A DNA stretch of 11,642 nt from Alistipes sp. Its GTDB lineage: Bacteria > Bacteroidota > Bacteroidia > Bacteroidales > Rikenellaceae. Made by a program: the position numbers and the translations under genes. Shown piece by piece: positions 1-8,213 of the stretch (position 1 is the stretch's first letter; each line of letters begins with the position of its first letter). The stretch is from the NCBI GenBank assembly GCA_017391185.1, contig JAFOZN010000241.1, positions 1 through 11,642 on the forward strand, written 5' to 3'. The notes under the pieces were generated by a model. The model made no database searches, was not told the origin of the DNA, and saw nothing but the letters and a program-made list of their open reading frames with translations.

Positions 1-57
1 GAGAAACTACCCGTCAAGATGGATGTTGATTATGTAAGATTCTATCAGAAAAAGTAA
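1..57 (+). CDS. C-terminal end of a GH16-like glycoside hydrolase (partial, 5' end outside window)
   Basis: An open frame runs from the first base to a TAA at 55-57 and encodes 18 residues, EKLPVKMDVDYVRFYQKK. They match the last residues of the complete GH16 protein immediately downstream (EELPVKMEIDYVKFYERK) almost position for position. The motif DYV.FY is the usual last beta-strand of GH16 jelly-roll domains. I infer that this is the end of a paralogous GH16 enzyme in tandem with the next gene. Only 14 nt separate the two, so co-transcription is likely. Nothing about its N-terminus, catalytic residues or substrate can be seen. Confidence 0.8.
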   Translation, partial: EKLPVKMDVDYVRFYQKK

Positions 58-71
58 TAACCTAAGATATT

Positions 72-878
72 ATGACTATGAACAAAAGATTAATTTTCAT
101 CACTATTTTTAGTGCAATTCTTCTTATGCCATATATGCTGATGGCGCAAGACAAACAACGCCCACTCAAAGGTTGGAAATTGGTATGGAAAGAAGATTTC
201 AAGGGCAATAGTCTCGACACAAACTCGTGGAAAAGGTGTCGTGTCGGAACTTCGGATTGGGATCGTCACATGTCTCCACTCGATTCACTATGCCAAGTAA
301 AAAATGGCGTTTTAGAACTCTGGGGAATCCCAACTCCTAAAGGGTTAAACGACTCCCGCCCATTCATCACAGGAGGAGTCAACAGCAAAGGCTTACGCTC
401 GGTAAAAAAAGGCCGTGTAGATGTGCGTGCCCGATTTGGAGGTGCTACGGGTTTTTGGCCTGCAATTTGGCTTATGCCCGATAACAACAAACCTTGGCCT
501 ACGGGTGGCGAGATTGATATCATGGAGCACCTGAATTATGATGATATCGCATACCAGACTGTACACTCATCTCACACAGTCCAGAAGCGCGAACCCCAAA
601 GCAAACAAGGAGATAATAGCGCAATTGACAAAGATGGATTCAATATCTATTCTGTAGAGGTCTACGACAACGAGATTGTCTTTTATATCAACGATAAAAA
701 GACCTTCACATATCCTAAGATGAATCCTACACCAGAGGGACAATACCCATTTGCTGACCATCCATTTTACATCATCCTATCGGCACAGTTAGGGGGATCA
801 TGGGTAGGCAAAGTAAAGATCGAAGAGTTACCCGTAAAGATGGAGATTGACTATGTGAAATTCTACGAAAGAAAGTAG
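72..878 (+). CDS. Secreted glycoside hydrolase family 16 enzyme (endo-beta-glucanase/laminarinase-like)
   Basis: This is a 268-residue protein with an N-terminal signal peptide: Lys/Arg, then a hydrophobic stretch, with likely cleavage after LMA before QDKQ near residue 25. It has no lipobox Cys, so it is probably soluble in the periplasm or outside the cell. The rest is one GH16 jelly-roll domain. GFWPAIWLMP (127-136) is the conserved strand before the active site. GGEIDIMEHL (145-154) is the GH16 catalytic signature E-x-D-x-x-E, giving nucleophile E147, D149 and acid/base E152. The domain closes with LSAQLGGSW (236-244) and IDYVKFYERK. No carbohydrate-binding module is present. GH16 enzymes cleave beta-1,3- or beta-1,3/1,4-glucans, and some Bacteroidota members cut galactans or mucin O-glycans; the substrate cannot be settled here. 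An alternative start, MNKRLIF at position 78, gives a more typical signal peptide. The gene follows a paralogue and ends before a strong hairpin. Confidence 0.9.
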   Translation: MTMNKRLIFITIFSAILLMPYMLMAQDKQRPLKGWKLVWKEDFKGNSLDTNSWKRCRVGTSDWDRHMSPLDSLCQVKNGVLELWGIPTPKGLNDSRPFITGGVNSKGLRSVKKGRVDVRARFGGATGFWPAIWLMPDNNKPWPTGGEIDIMEHLNYDDIAYQTVHSSHTVQKREPQSKQGDNSAIDKDGFNIYSVEVYDNEIVFYINDKKTFTYPKMNPTPEGQYPFADHPFYIILSAQLGGSWVGKVKIEELPVKMEIDYVKFYERK

Positions 879-901
879 TATAACAAACTCTCCATAAAAA
901 C

Positions 902-939
902 GAAGAAGTCCATCTAACTAAGCGTAGATGGACTTCTTC
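902..939. terminator. Bidirectional hairpin terminator between convergent genes
   Basis: A perfect 15-bp inverted repeat (902-916 with 925-939; arms start GAAGAAGTCC and end GGACTTCTTC) surrounds an 8-nt loop. It lies 23 nt after the GH16 stop and 16 nt before the end of the convergent DUF4301 gene. A run of five A (896-900) lies just outside on the minus-strand exit side, giving U residues to minus transcripts. The plus exit has ATTTCGT, a weak U tract. I infer that it ends transcription from both sides, more convincingly from the minus side. Confidence 0.8.
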
Positions 940-955
940 ATTTCGTCTAAACGTT

Positions 956-2389
956 TTACTGATGCTCTGGGCGCAACAAATCCTGCACCACCTTCACAGG
1001 CGAGAATGTAGTGATAGGCACCTCAACCAATACGGTATTCCAATTGGCCATAGCTCCATTCCAAAGACCAGGTAACTCCTGAGCCCTAAGTTCGCGACCA
1101 CCGCTCGACTTAGAAGATATGAAACCAGTCGCAGGATCAGTATATTTAGTAAGATCAAATTTACGCTCTCGAGAATCCATCACACCACAAACCAAATCCA
1201 CAGGATTGAAGTGAGTAGCAGACTTCATCAGATGCATATCCTCTGGAGCAATCTGGCTCGACTCAGCAATCTGCAACGACTCTATACCACCGCCCTGATC
1301 TACCCAGAATGGGCCACCACCAGGCTCGCCCTGATTACGCACCACACCACAAACACGGATAGGACGATCCAAAACCTGCTTCAAAATCTGAGAGTTGTAA
1401 TTCTCTGGCAATTTTACGCACAACTTTTTCTCAACAAACTCTGCGATAGTCTCTATCTCGCCACCGCCGACCTCCAACACCTTCAAATACTCAAAGGCCT
1501 GATCCTGAAGCTCCAACAAGACTCCAGCCAACGCCTTCTTATACTTGATGGTATCGCCTCGGCGAGCATCAGTAGTGACGTTGTCAATATTCTTAACAAA
1601 GATGATATCAGCCTCGATATCATTCAAATTTTCGATCAAAGCACCATGACCTGCAGGGCGGAACAAAAGTTTACCATCATCTGTACGGAATGGCGTATTA
1701 TCTGGATTTACGGCAATAGTATCGGTCGAAGGCTTCTGTACCGAGAACGAGATATTATACTTCACACCGTAACGCTCCTCATAGATAGGCTGGGTATGAG
1801 CCAACACATCCCAGAAACCGCTCTTATGCTCCTCAGATACAGTGAAATGGATATAGACCTCGTCACCACAACGAGCATACATCGCACCCTCCACCAAATG
1901 CTCCTCAACAGCCTTACGCGCACCATCCTCATAGGCATGGAAAGTAACCAAGCCCTTAGGTTTAGAGCCATAGCCCAAACCTCCGACAACAATCTCTTCT
2001 ACGATCTCCTCATCAGGTGAATCGGGCATCACATACTCTGAAAGTTCTGGCCAAAAAGCAAACTTTTCGATATTATCCAGAAGTTTATCAATACCAGCCG
2101 TACGTTTATCCTCATTGATGTACTCAAAAAGCTCTTTAAACATGCGCGTAGCAGCACCCGAAGCAGGTACAAATTTCACCACACGCAACTCCTCAGAGAG
2201 CTTCTCATAACGCTCTACGGCACTCGCCACCTCCTCTTCAGAGAGTACCTGCACACCATCACCAGCCGAAGCTGCACGCACGATTTTCAAATAAGGGAAT
2301 CCCTGACGGAAATTCTCTATTTGTTGCTCTACCTGAGAGAGAGTCAAACCATGAGACTCAATCTGCTGTAAATCTTCTCTACTAAACAT
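956..2389 (-). CDS. DUF4301 family protein, possible nucleotidyltransferase-fold enzyme
   Basis: The 477-residue protein is recognisable as the DUF4301 family of Bacteroidota, which has no established function; members are, as I recall, about 500 residues. It has no signal peptide or membrane segment, so it is probably cytosolic. Several motifs resemble UDP-sugar pyrophosphorylases. FVPASGAATRMFK (73-85) looks like the glycine-rich GTRM nucleotide loop. SKPKGLVTFH (142-151) looks like the Lys-containing substrate loop. FRPAGHGALIENL (243-255) resembles the GGHGD loop, and IFVKNIDNV (263-271) resembles the FV.N.DN metal/sugar strand. Their order matches that enzyme group. A later conserved-looking block is VRNQGEPGGGPFWV (350-363). 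From these I infer a GT-A-like nucleotidyltransferase, with no substrate assignable. The ATG at 2389 is the only good start. The gene is divergent from the tricorn protease operon and convergent with GH16. Family assignment is firm; the enzyme class is tentative. Confidence 0.85.
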   Translation of the reverse strand: MFSREDLQQIESHGLTLSQVEQQIENFRQGFPYLKIVRAASAGDGVQVLSEEEVASAVERYEKLSEELRVVKFVPASGAATRMFKELFEYINEDKRTAGIDKLLDNIEKFAFWPELSEYVMPDSPDEEIVEEIVVGGLGYGSKPKGLVTFHAYEDGARKAVEEHLVEGAMYARCGDEVYIHFTVSEEHKSGFWDVLAHTQPIYEERYGVKYNISFSVQKPSTDTIAVNPDNTPFRTDDGKLLFRPAGHGALIENLNDIEADIIFVKNIDNVTTDARRGDTIKYKKALAGVLLELQDQAFEYLKVLEVGGGEIETIAEFVEKKLCVKLPENYNSQILKQVLDRPIRVCGVVRNQGEPGGGPFWVDQGGGIESLQIAESSQIAPEDMHLMKSATHFNPVDLVCGVMDSRERKFDLTKYTDPATGFISSKSSGGRELRAQELPGLWNGAMANWNTVLVEVPITTFSPVKVVQDLLRPEHQ

Positions 2390-2446
2390 ATCTATGTCGT
2401 TTTATAATATTATTCCGATAAATACGCTATGTTTCCAAAAAACACT

Positions 2447-2454
2447 CAAAATTA
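2447..2454 (-). promoter_or_regulatory. Candidate -7 element for the DUF4301 gene
   Basis: On the minus strand this reads TAATTTTG, matching the Bacteroidota -7 consensus TAnnTTTG. It would place the transcript start near 2440, about 50 nt before the ATG at 2389. I found no TTTG -33 element at the expected 19-21 nt spacing, so the call rests on the -7 box and its position. Confidence 0.4.
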
Positions 2455-2467
2455 AGAAAATATTTTC

Positions 2468-2475
2468 TAACTTTG
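2468..2475 (+). promoter_or_regulatory. Candidate -7 element for the tricorn-murB-tilS-holA-coaD operon
   Basis: The sequence TAACTTTG matches the Bacteroidota -7 consensus TAnnTTTG. It would start the transcript near 2482 and leave a leader of about 55 nt before the ATG at 2537. No clear -33 TTTG is seen upstream. It lies 13 nt from the opposite-facing candidate -7 box of the DUF4301 gene, so the two promoters would be back to back and could influence each other. Confidence 0.5.
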
Positions 2476-2536
2476 TCATGTATTGTGGATTATTTTTCCT
2501 TCTGCGTGCAAGAATATATAATTGAAACTTAACAAT

Positions 2537-5500
2537 ATGAAACATTTAGCACTACTAATCACATTTGTGGCGACACTCTTCGCCGCTGAGGCTTCGCCTC
2601 TTTGGATGCGTTATCCAGCCATCTCTCCCGATGGCAAGCAGATCGCCTTCACATATAAAGGCAGTATCTATGTTGTCCCTGCAGAGGGAGGTCAAGCCCA
2701 TAGAATTTCCCCTATGGCGGGTTACAATTATGCTCCTGTATGGTCCCCCGATTCAAAGACCATAGCATTCGCCAATGACCGCTACGGCAACTTTGACGTA
2801 TTTACCGTCTCAGCTGAGGGAGGCACACCTCAGCGTATAACCACAAACTCTGCCAAAGAGGAGCCTTATGCATTCTCGAACGATGGTAGCCGTATTTATT
2901 TCGGAGCCACTATCGCCGACCCAAGCCAAAGCGCACTCTTCCCTAAGGGTTCTATGGGCGAGTTGTACTCTATCTCTGTCAAGGGAGGTCGTTATGAGCA
3001 GGTTTTGGCCACTCCAGCACAACTCATCAACTTCAGCCGTGACGGCAAGAGTTTCCTATATCAAGACCGCAAAGGTGGCGAGGATGATTGGCGCAAACAC
3101 CACACTTCATCTATCACTCGCGACATCTGGCTCTACGACACAACCAACAAGAAGCATACCCAGCTCACCGAGTGGGAGGGCGAGAATCGCGATGCTCATT
3201 TTGCCAAAGATGGCAAGAGTTTCTACTACTTGAGCGAGCAAGGCGGTACATTCAACGTATGGCAGATGCCTCTCGGCAAGGCTAAGGAGGCTAAGCAGGT
3301 GACTTCGTTCAAGACTCATCCCGTACGCTTCCTCTCGATGGCTGAAAATGGCACTCTCTGTTTTGGCTACAATGGAGAGATTTACACCATGCAGGAGAAG
3401 GGCTCTCCTAAGAAGCTCAATGTGGAGATCACAGACGAATATCCAGCAGGAAAGAATGCATATCTCTCTGTTACGGGAGGTAGTCAGGGTGTAGTCTCAC
3501 CAGATGGCAAGCAGGTAGCATTTGTAAATCGTGGCGAGATCTTCGTAACATCGGTTGATTACGCTACCACTAAGCGTATCACCTCAACTCCAGAGTCTGA
3601 GGCTTCACCTACATTCGGCCCTGACAACCGTACACTCACCTACGCTTCGGAGCGTAACGGCTATTGGAATATCTACTCGGCTACAATCTCTCGCCCAGAG
3701 GATCCTAACTTCCCTAATGCCACACTCATTGAGGAGAAGCCACTCTTCAAGGATGACAAGATTGATCGTGCATACCCTACATACTCGCCCGATGGTAAGG
3801 AATTGGCATTTGTCGAGGGACGTTGCCGTTTGATGGTGATGAATATCGCATCGGGTAAGGTACGCCAGATTACAGATGGCTCACAGCACTACTCTACAAC
3901 AGGATATATGGATTATAAGTGGTCGCCCGATGGCAAGTGGTTTGCCGTAAGCTACACAGGCAATAAGCACGATCCATACTCTGACGTGGGTATCGTAAGC
4001 GCAGAGGGTAATGGTAAGATCTTCAACATCACCAACACAGCATACTTTGATGAGTCTCCAGAGTGGATCTTCGGCGGTAATGCATTGCTCTTCTCCACAG
4101 ACCGCTACGGTATGCGTAGCCACGCCTCATGGGGTTCGCTTACCGATTTGATGGTCGTATTCCTCAACCGCAAAACTGCCGAATTGGCTACGCTCACAAA
4201 AGAGGAGTATGAGATGTATAAGGAGGCTGAGAAGAAGGCTAAGGAGGAGAAAGCTAAAGCTGAAAAGGAGGCCGAGGAGAAGAAAAAGGCTGACAAGAAA
4301 TCTGACAATAAGAAGGATGAGAAAAAGGCTGAGCCAAAACCTGAGGTTGAGCCAATCGTCATTGAGTTTGACAATATCGAGGATCGCATCATGCGTCTGA
4401 CAAACACCTCTGGTCAGCTCGGCTCATACACCGCAGACAAGGATGCCAAGTATATCTATTATACAATGGCCTACAATGCGGGTTACAACCTCTATCAGTT
4501 GGATGTTATTACTCGCGAGAGTAAAATTATCCTCAATGGTTCGGGCTCTGGCTCATTCGCATGGGACAAGAAGATGGAGAATATGTTCCTCTTGGGTGGC
4601 ACAATGCGCAAATTCAAGGGTACATCGCCTACTACCATCTCAGCCCGCAGCGATATCGAGCTCAATAGCGAGGCCGAGCGCGAGTATATGTTCGACCGCA
4701 TCTACCGTCAGGAGAAGGAGCGTTTCTATCATGTTGATATGCACGGTGTAGATTGGGATGCTATGCGCGACAACTACGCTCGATTCCTACCTCACATCAA
4801 CAACAACTTCGATTTTGCCGAGATGGCAAGCGAGTGGTTGGGTGAGTTAAACGTATCTCATACGGGATGTAGCTTCTCACCATCATACGATGGCAATAGC
4901 GACAATACGGCAGATCTTGGCGTGTATTATGACTTCTCACACAAGGGCAAAGGACTCAAGGTTAGCGAAATCATCGTTGGCGGTCCATTCGACAGAGCCT
5001 CATCGGAGCTCAAGGCTGGCGACATTATCGAGAAGATCAACGGCACAGAGATCACCGAAGATATGGATTTCTATCCATTGCTTAACCGTTTGGCAGGCAA
5101 GCGCACACTTGTTTCGATCTACCGTCCATCGGATAAGAAGCGTTGGGAGGAGGTCATCAAGCCTGTATCTCGCGGAGCACTCTCTAACCAGCTCTACAAG
5201 CGTTGGGTTAAGCAGCGTGCAGCAGACGTGGAGCGTCTTTCGGGCGGCCGCTTGGGTTATGTACATATCGAGTCGATGGGTGACGCAAGCTACAGAAGCA
5301 TCTACGCCGACATCTTGGGTAAGTACAACCACTGCGAGGGTATCGTTATCGACACTCGTTTCAATGGCGGAGGTCGCTTGCATGAGGATATTGAGATTCT
5401 CTTCAGCGGAGAGAAATACCTCACTCAGGTTGTACGTGGCAAGGAGGCTTGCGATATGCCATCACGCCGCTACAACAAGCCATCTATTATGATTACATGC

Positions 5501-5812
5501 GAGGCTAACTACTCCAATGCACACGGTACACCATGGGTATATAAGCATCGTGGCATCGGCAAGGTTGTCGGTATGCCTGTACCAGGTACTATGACCAGCG
5601 TTACATGGGAGCGTTTGCAGGATAATTCGTTGGTATTCGGAATCCCTGTTATTGGCTACCGCACTGAGGATGGCAGCTATTTGGAGAACAAGCAGCTGGA
5701 GCCAGATATCAAGGTTGCGAACTCGCCTGAGACAGTTGTAACAGGCCGTGACGAGCAGTTGGAGGCTGCTGTCAAGGCACTTTTGGAGCAGATTGACGCT
5801 CAGAAAAAGTAA
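2537..5812 (+). CDS. Exported tricorn-type S41 peptidase with PD40 beta-propellers and PDZ domain
   Basis: From the ATG at 2537 this is 1091 residues; a TTG at 2522 would add five. The N-terminus MKHLALLITF...AEA-SPLW is a signal peptide (cleavage near 19), so the mature enzyme is periplasmic or external. Residues about 25-540 carry repeated PD40 blades of the SPDGK.IAF type (for example SPDGKQIAF, SPDGKELAF, SPDGKWFAV), as in the two propellers of tricorn. A Lys/Glu/Ala-rich, coiled-coil-like insertion spans about 555-605. The core domain has GELNVSH, with S774-H775 matching the tricorn Ser-His pair. A PDZ domain spans about 790-868. DTRFNGGG (939-946) and NYSNAHG (991-997) follow, with S993 the likely nucleophile, and YLENKQLEPD holds E1050. 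The Asp that follows the nucleophile in archaeal tricorn is Asn (N994) here. The family trims oligopeptides; the substrate here is unknown. It leads an operon and ends 6 nt before murB. Confidence 0.92.
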   Translation: MKHLALLITFVATLFAAEASPLWMRYPAISPDGKQIAFTYKGSIYVVPAEGGQAHRISPMAGYNYAPVWSPDSKTIAFANDRYGNFDVFTVSAEGGTPQRITTNSAKEEPYAFSNDGSRIYFGATIADPSQSALFPKGSMGELYSISVKGGRYEQVLATPAQLINFSRDGKSFLYQDRKGGEDDWRKHHTSSITRDIWLYDTTNKKHTQLTEWEGENRDAHFAKDGKSFYYLSEQGGTFNVWQMPLGKAKEAKQVTSFKTHPVRFLSMAENGTLCFGYNGEIYTMQEKGSPKKLNVEITDEYPAGKNAYLSVTGGSQGVVSPDGKQVAFVNRGEIFVTSVDYATTKRITSTPESEASPTFGPDNRTLTYASERNGYWNIYSATISRPEDPNFPNATLIEEKPLFKDDKIDRAYPTYSPDGKELAFVEGRCRLMVMNIASGKVRQITDGSQHYSTTGYMDYKWSPDGKWFAVSYTGNKHDPYSDVGIVSAEGNGKIFNITNTAYFDESPEWIFGGNALLFSTDRYGMRSHASWGSLTDLMVVFLNRKTAELATLTKEEYEMYKEAEKKAKEEKAKAEKEAEEKKKADKKSDNKKDEKKAEPKPEVEPIVIEFDNIEDRIMRLTNTSGQLGSYTADKDAKYIYYTMAYNAGYNLYQLDVITRESKIILNGSGSGSFAWDKKMENMFLLGGTMRKFKGTSPTTISARSDIELNSEAEREYMFDRIYRQEKERFYHVDMHGVDWDAMRDNYARFLPHINNNFDFAEMASEWLGELNVSHTGCSFSPSYDGNSDNTADLGVYYDFSHKGKGLKVSEIIVGGPFDRASSELKAGDIIEKINGTEITEDMDFYPLLNRLAGKRTLVSIYRPSDKKRWEEVIKPVSRGALSNQLYKRWVKQRAADVERLSGGRLGYVHIESMGDASYRSIYADILGKYNHCEGIVIDTRFNGGGRLHEDIEILFSGEKYLTQVVRGKEACDMPSRRYNKPSIMITCEANYSNAHGTPWVYKHRGIGKVVGMPVPGTMTSVTWERLQDNSLVFGIPVIGYRTEDGSYLENKQLEPDIKVANSPETVVTGRDEQLEAAVKALLEQIDAQKK

Positions 5813-5818
5813 ACGATT

Positions 5819-6832
5819 ATGATTAAAGAATTTTTCAACCACCCTCTCCGCGAGCTAAATAGTTTCCATGTAGAGGAGCAGGCTGACCATATTATTGAGT
5901 TTGACTCTGCCGAAGATCTCGATCAGATCTTCGGCAAGGAGAGCTCACCCAAGAAATGGTATGCGTTAGGAGGTGGAAACAATATCCTTTTCACCCGCCG
6001 ATTTGAAGGCACGCTCATCAAACCCATAGGCAAAACCATCCGTATCATCGAAGAGGATGAGGAGTCTGTTTTGCTACACGTAGAAGCTGGCTTGGAGTGG
6101 GATGATATGGTGGAGTGGGCAGTAGAGCATGGACTTTGGGGAGTGGAGAATCTTTCGCTCATTCCTGGCACTATCGGTGCTTCACCCGTACAAAATATCG
6201 GTGCGTATGGAGCCGAGGCAAAGGATGTAATCGAACGTGTAAACTTCTTTGATACACAGGATTGCACCCACAAGAGCCTAAGCCACGAGGAGTGCAGATT
6301 TGCATATCGAGATAGTATCTTCAAACGAGAACTCAAGGGGCTATGTATCATCACATCGGTAGAGTTTCGTCTCAAGAAGACACCTCAGCCAAATCTGGGA
6401 TACGGGGACCTGAAGGCTGAGACCGAAAAAAGAGGTGGCGCGACACTTGGCAACATACGCGATGCTGTATGCTCTATCCGCCGTTCAAAGTTACCAGATC
6501 CTGCGGAGCTTGGCAATGCTGGCAGCTTCTTCAAGAATCCTATCGTGGAGCATGAATTAGCCGAGCAGATGCGCCTAAAATATGAGAATATGCCTATCTA
6601 CCCTACGGCCGACACCCAAAAGAAGAAATTGGCAGCAGGTTGGCTTATTGACCAATGCGGACTCAAAGGTTATAGACAAGGTCATGTAGGAGTACACGAG
6701 CGTCAGGCTTTGGTGCTTGTCAACTATGGTGGAGCCAACGGAGATGAGGTCATGACTTTGGCACATGAGGTATGTAGCAAAGTAGCCGAAAAGTTTGGCA
6801 TAGATATAGAGCCTGAGGTGAATGTATTGTAA
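5819..6832 (+). CDS. murB: UDP-N-acetylenolpyruvoylglucosamine reductase (type I MurB)
   Basis: MurB is a cytosolic FAD enzyme that uses NADPH to reduce the enolpyruvyl group of UDP-GlcNAc-enolpyruvate to UDP-N-acetylmuramate, the second committed step of peptidoglycan synthesis. The 337 residues match the E. coli-type (type I) length. Visible signatures are the FAD-binding GGGNNILF (51-58) and IPGTIGASPVQNIGAYG (115-131), YRDSIFK (163-169) with the active-site Arg at 164, and NAGSFFKNP (233-241) with the proton-donor Ser at 236. At the C-terminus EPEV holds the catalytic Glu at 333. All key residues are present. The ATG at 5819 lies 6 nt after the tricorn stop and tilS follows 20 nt later, which supports translation from one polycistronic mRNA. 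There is no sign of truncation. Confidence 0.97.
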   Translation: MIKEFFNHPLRELNSFHVEEQADHIIEFDSAEDLDQIFGKESSPKKWYALGGGNNILFTRRFEGTLIKPIGKTIRIIEEDEESVLLHVEAGLEWDDMVEWAVEHGLWGVENLSLIPGTIGASPVQNIGAYGAEAKDVIERVNFFDTQDCTHKSLSHEECRFAYRDSIFKRELKGLCIITSVEFRLKKTPQPNLGYGDLKAETEKRGGATLGNIRDAVCSIRRSKLPDPAELGNAGSFFKNPIVEHELAEQMRLKYENMPIYPTADTQKKKLAAGWLIDQCGLKGYRQGHVGVHERQALVLVNYGGANGDEVMTLAHEVCSKVAEKFGIDIEPEVNVL

Positions 6833-6852
6833 AGTTATTTCCAGCAAACATT

Positions 6853-8202
6853 ATGGCAGCAACACTTTTGGAGCGTTTCCAAGATTACGTTTCACGCAAT
6901 GAACTCTTCACCAAACAAGACAAGATTCTACTCACCGTATCGGGCGGAGTGGATTCTATGGTGTTGATGTCGCTATGTGTCAATAGCGGCTATAAGGTCG
7001 GTGTGGCACATTGTAACTTCCAACTCAGAGGTAAGGAGAGTGACGAGGATGAGATTATGGTACAGGAGGTATCTCGCCGCTATGGCATCGAGTGCTACAA
7101 CCGCCACTTCAACACCACCGAAGAGATGGGACTAACGGGCGAATCTATGGAGATGGCAGCACGCCGACTGCGCTATGCATGGTTCAACGAACTTTGCGAG
7201 AAGCATAACTATACTGTCATAGCTGTAGCACACCATATAGATGACTCGATAGAGACCTTCTTCATCAATATGCTCAGAGGCTCAGGACTCAGAGGCCTAA
7301 CAGGCATCCGCAACCACATGGGACGCATCGTAAGACCTTTGATGTTTGCCACACGCAAGGAGATTTTGGAGTATGCCACACGCAAACATATATCCTATAG
7401 AGAGGATTCATCGAATCAATCGACCAAATACCTGCGCAACAAAATTCGCTTGGGACTTATCCCTCGCATACGTGAGATCAATCCCCGATTCCCATATATC
7501 ATGCATCAGAATTTGGAGCGTTTGATGGCGACTCAACGATTTGTGGATGGAGCTATAAACAACATCTACTCGCAAATCACCGACCACCAAAACGGTATCT
7601 TTACACTCCACCTGTCTGGCATCGTGGATAAGGGTTCGCGCGACTTTGTCATATATGAGATTCTTAGCTCTCGCTTCGGATTCAAGGGCGATACCGTAGA
7701 TTCGCTTTGCCGAGCCTTGGTAGCAGGCACTTCGGGCAAGAAATTCTACTCGCGTAGCCATGTCGCCTACCCCGACAGAGGCAATATTGTGATTAAAAAG
7801 ATTGAGGAGTGGGATAGCTGTGAAGTCTTGGTGCAAAAGGGACAACAGAGAGCCTACTGCGGCAATTCGGTGCTCTATTTCGAGGTGTGCGATGTGGATA
7901 GCATCACTTCGTTCAACGTACGAGATAACATCGCCCTTTTGGACGCCGACAAACTTCAATATCCACTCCGCCTACGCCGTTGGCAAGATGGGGATAGCTT
8001 TATCCCATTTGGCATGACAGGCCGCAAGAAGGTGAGTGACTTCTTGATTGACCGTAAAATCTCGATGGCCGAGAAAGAGCGACAATTTGTAATGATTTCA
8101 GAGGATGAGATTGCGTGGGTTGTTGGGCGCAGAATCAGCGATGACTTCCGCATCACCGCCAAGACCGAGAACGTATTGCGAATAACAAAAGAGATAATAT
8201 AG
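6853..8202 (+). CDS. tilS: tRNA(Ile)-lysidine synthetase TilS
   Basis: TilS uses ATP and lysine to convert C34 of the tRNA-Ile CAU anticodon to lysidine, changing both codon reading and amino-acid charging from Met to Ile. The 449-residue protein starts with an N-type ATP pyrophosphatase domain: the PP-loop SGGVDS is at 30-35, and CNFQLRG.ESDEDE (54-67), RLRYAWF (105-111) and HHIDDSIETFF (127-137) are typical of the family. KYLRNKIR (192-199) ends the catalytic part. The C-terminal tRNA-binding domain is recognisable from LRRWQDGDSF.PFGMTGRKKVSDFL (373-398) to about 446. Everything expected for a full-length enzyme is present. It sits between murB and holA with gaps of 20 and 11 nt. Confidence 0.97.
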   Translation: MAATLLERFQDYVSRNELFTKQDKILLTVSGGVDSMVLMSLCVNSGYKVGVAHCNFQLRGKESDEDEIMVQEVSRRYGIECYNRHFNTTEEMGLTGESMEMAARRLRYAWFNELCEKHNYTVIAVAHHIDDSIETFFINMLRGSGLRGLTGIRNHMGRIVRPLMFATRKEILEYATRKHISYREDSSNQSTKYLRNKIRLGLIPRIREINPRFPYIMHQNLERLMATQRFVDGAINNIYSQITDHQNGIFTLHLSGIVDKGSRDFVIYEILSSRFGFKGDTVDSLCRALVAGTSGKKFYSRSHVAYPDRGNIVIKKIEEWDSCEVLVQKGQQRAYCGNSVLYFEVCDVDSITSFNVRDNIALLDADKLQYPLRLRRWQDGDSFIPFGMTGRKKVSDFLIDRKISMAEKERQFVMISEDEIAWVVGRRISDDFRITAKTENVLRITKEII

Positions 8203-8213
8203 CGAGACCATAT

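Noticed and set aside
1211..2020. Long plus-strand open frame (269 codons) antisense to the DUF4301 gene
   Set aside because: The opposite strand encodes a clear full-length family protein through the same region; the antisense translation has no recognisable domain and is rich in Leu/Thr/Ile/Arg as expected for a shadow frame.
2404..2413. Perfect palindrome ATAATATTAT in the DUF4301 leader
   Set aside because: It is short and A/T-only in A/T-rich DNA, so it is likely chance; there is no second copy or regulator to support an operator.
4105..4407. Minus-strand Ser/Phe-rich open frame opposite the Lys/Glu tract
   Set aside because: It is the antisense reading of AAG/GAG-rich codons, which gives Ser/Phe/Leu; there is no independent start context or family.
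4890..5492. 200-codon alternative frame inside the tricorn gene
   Set aside because: It lies entirely within the PDZ and catalytic region of the protease, where the main frame carries conserved motifs; its Ser/Arg-rich translation resembles no known family.
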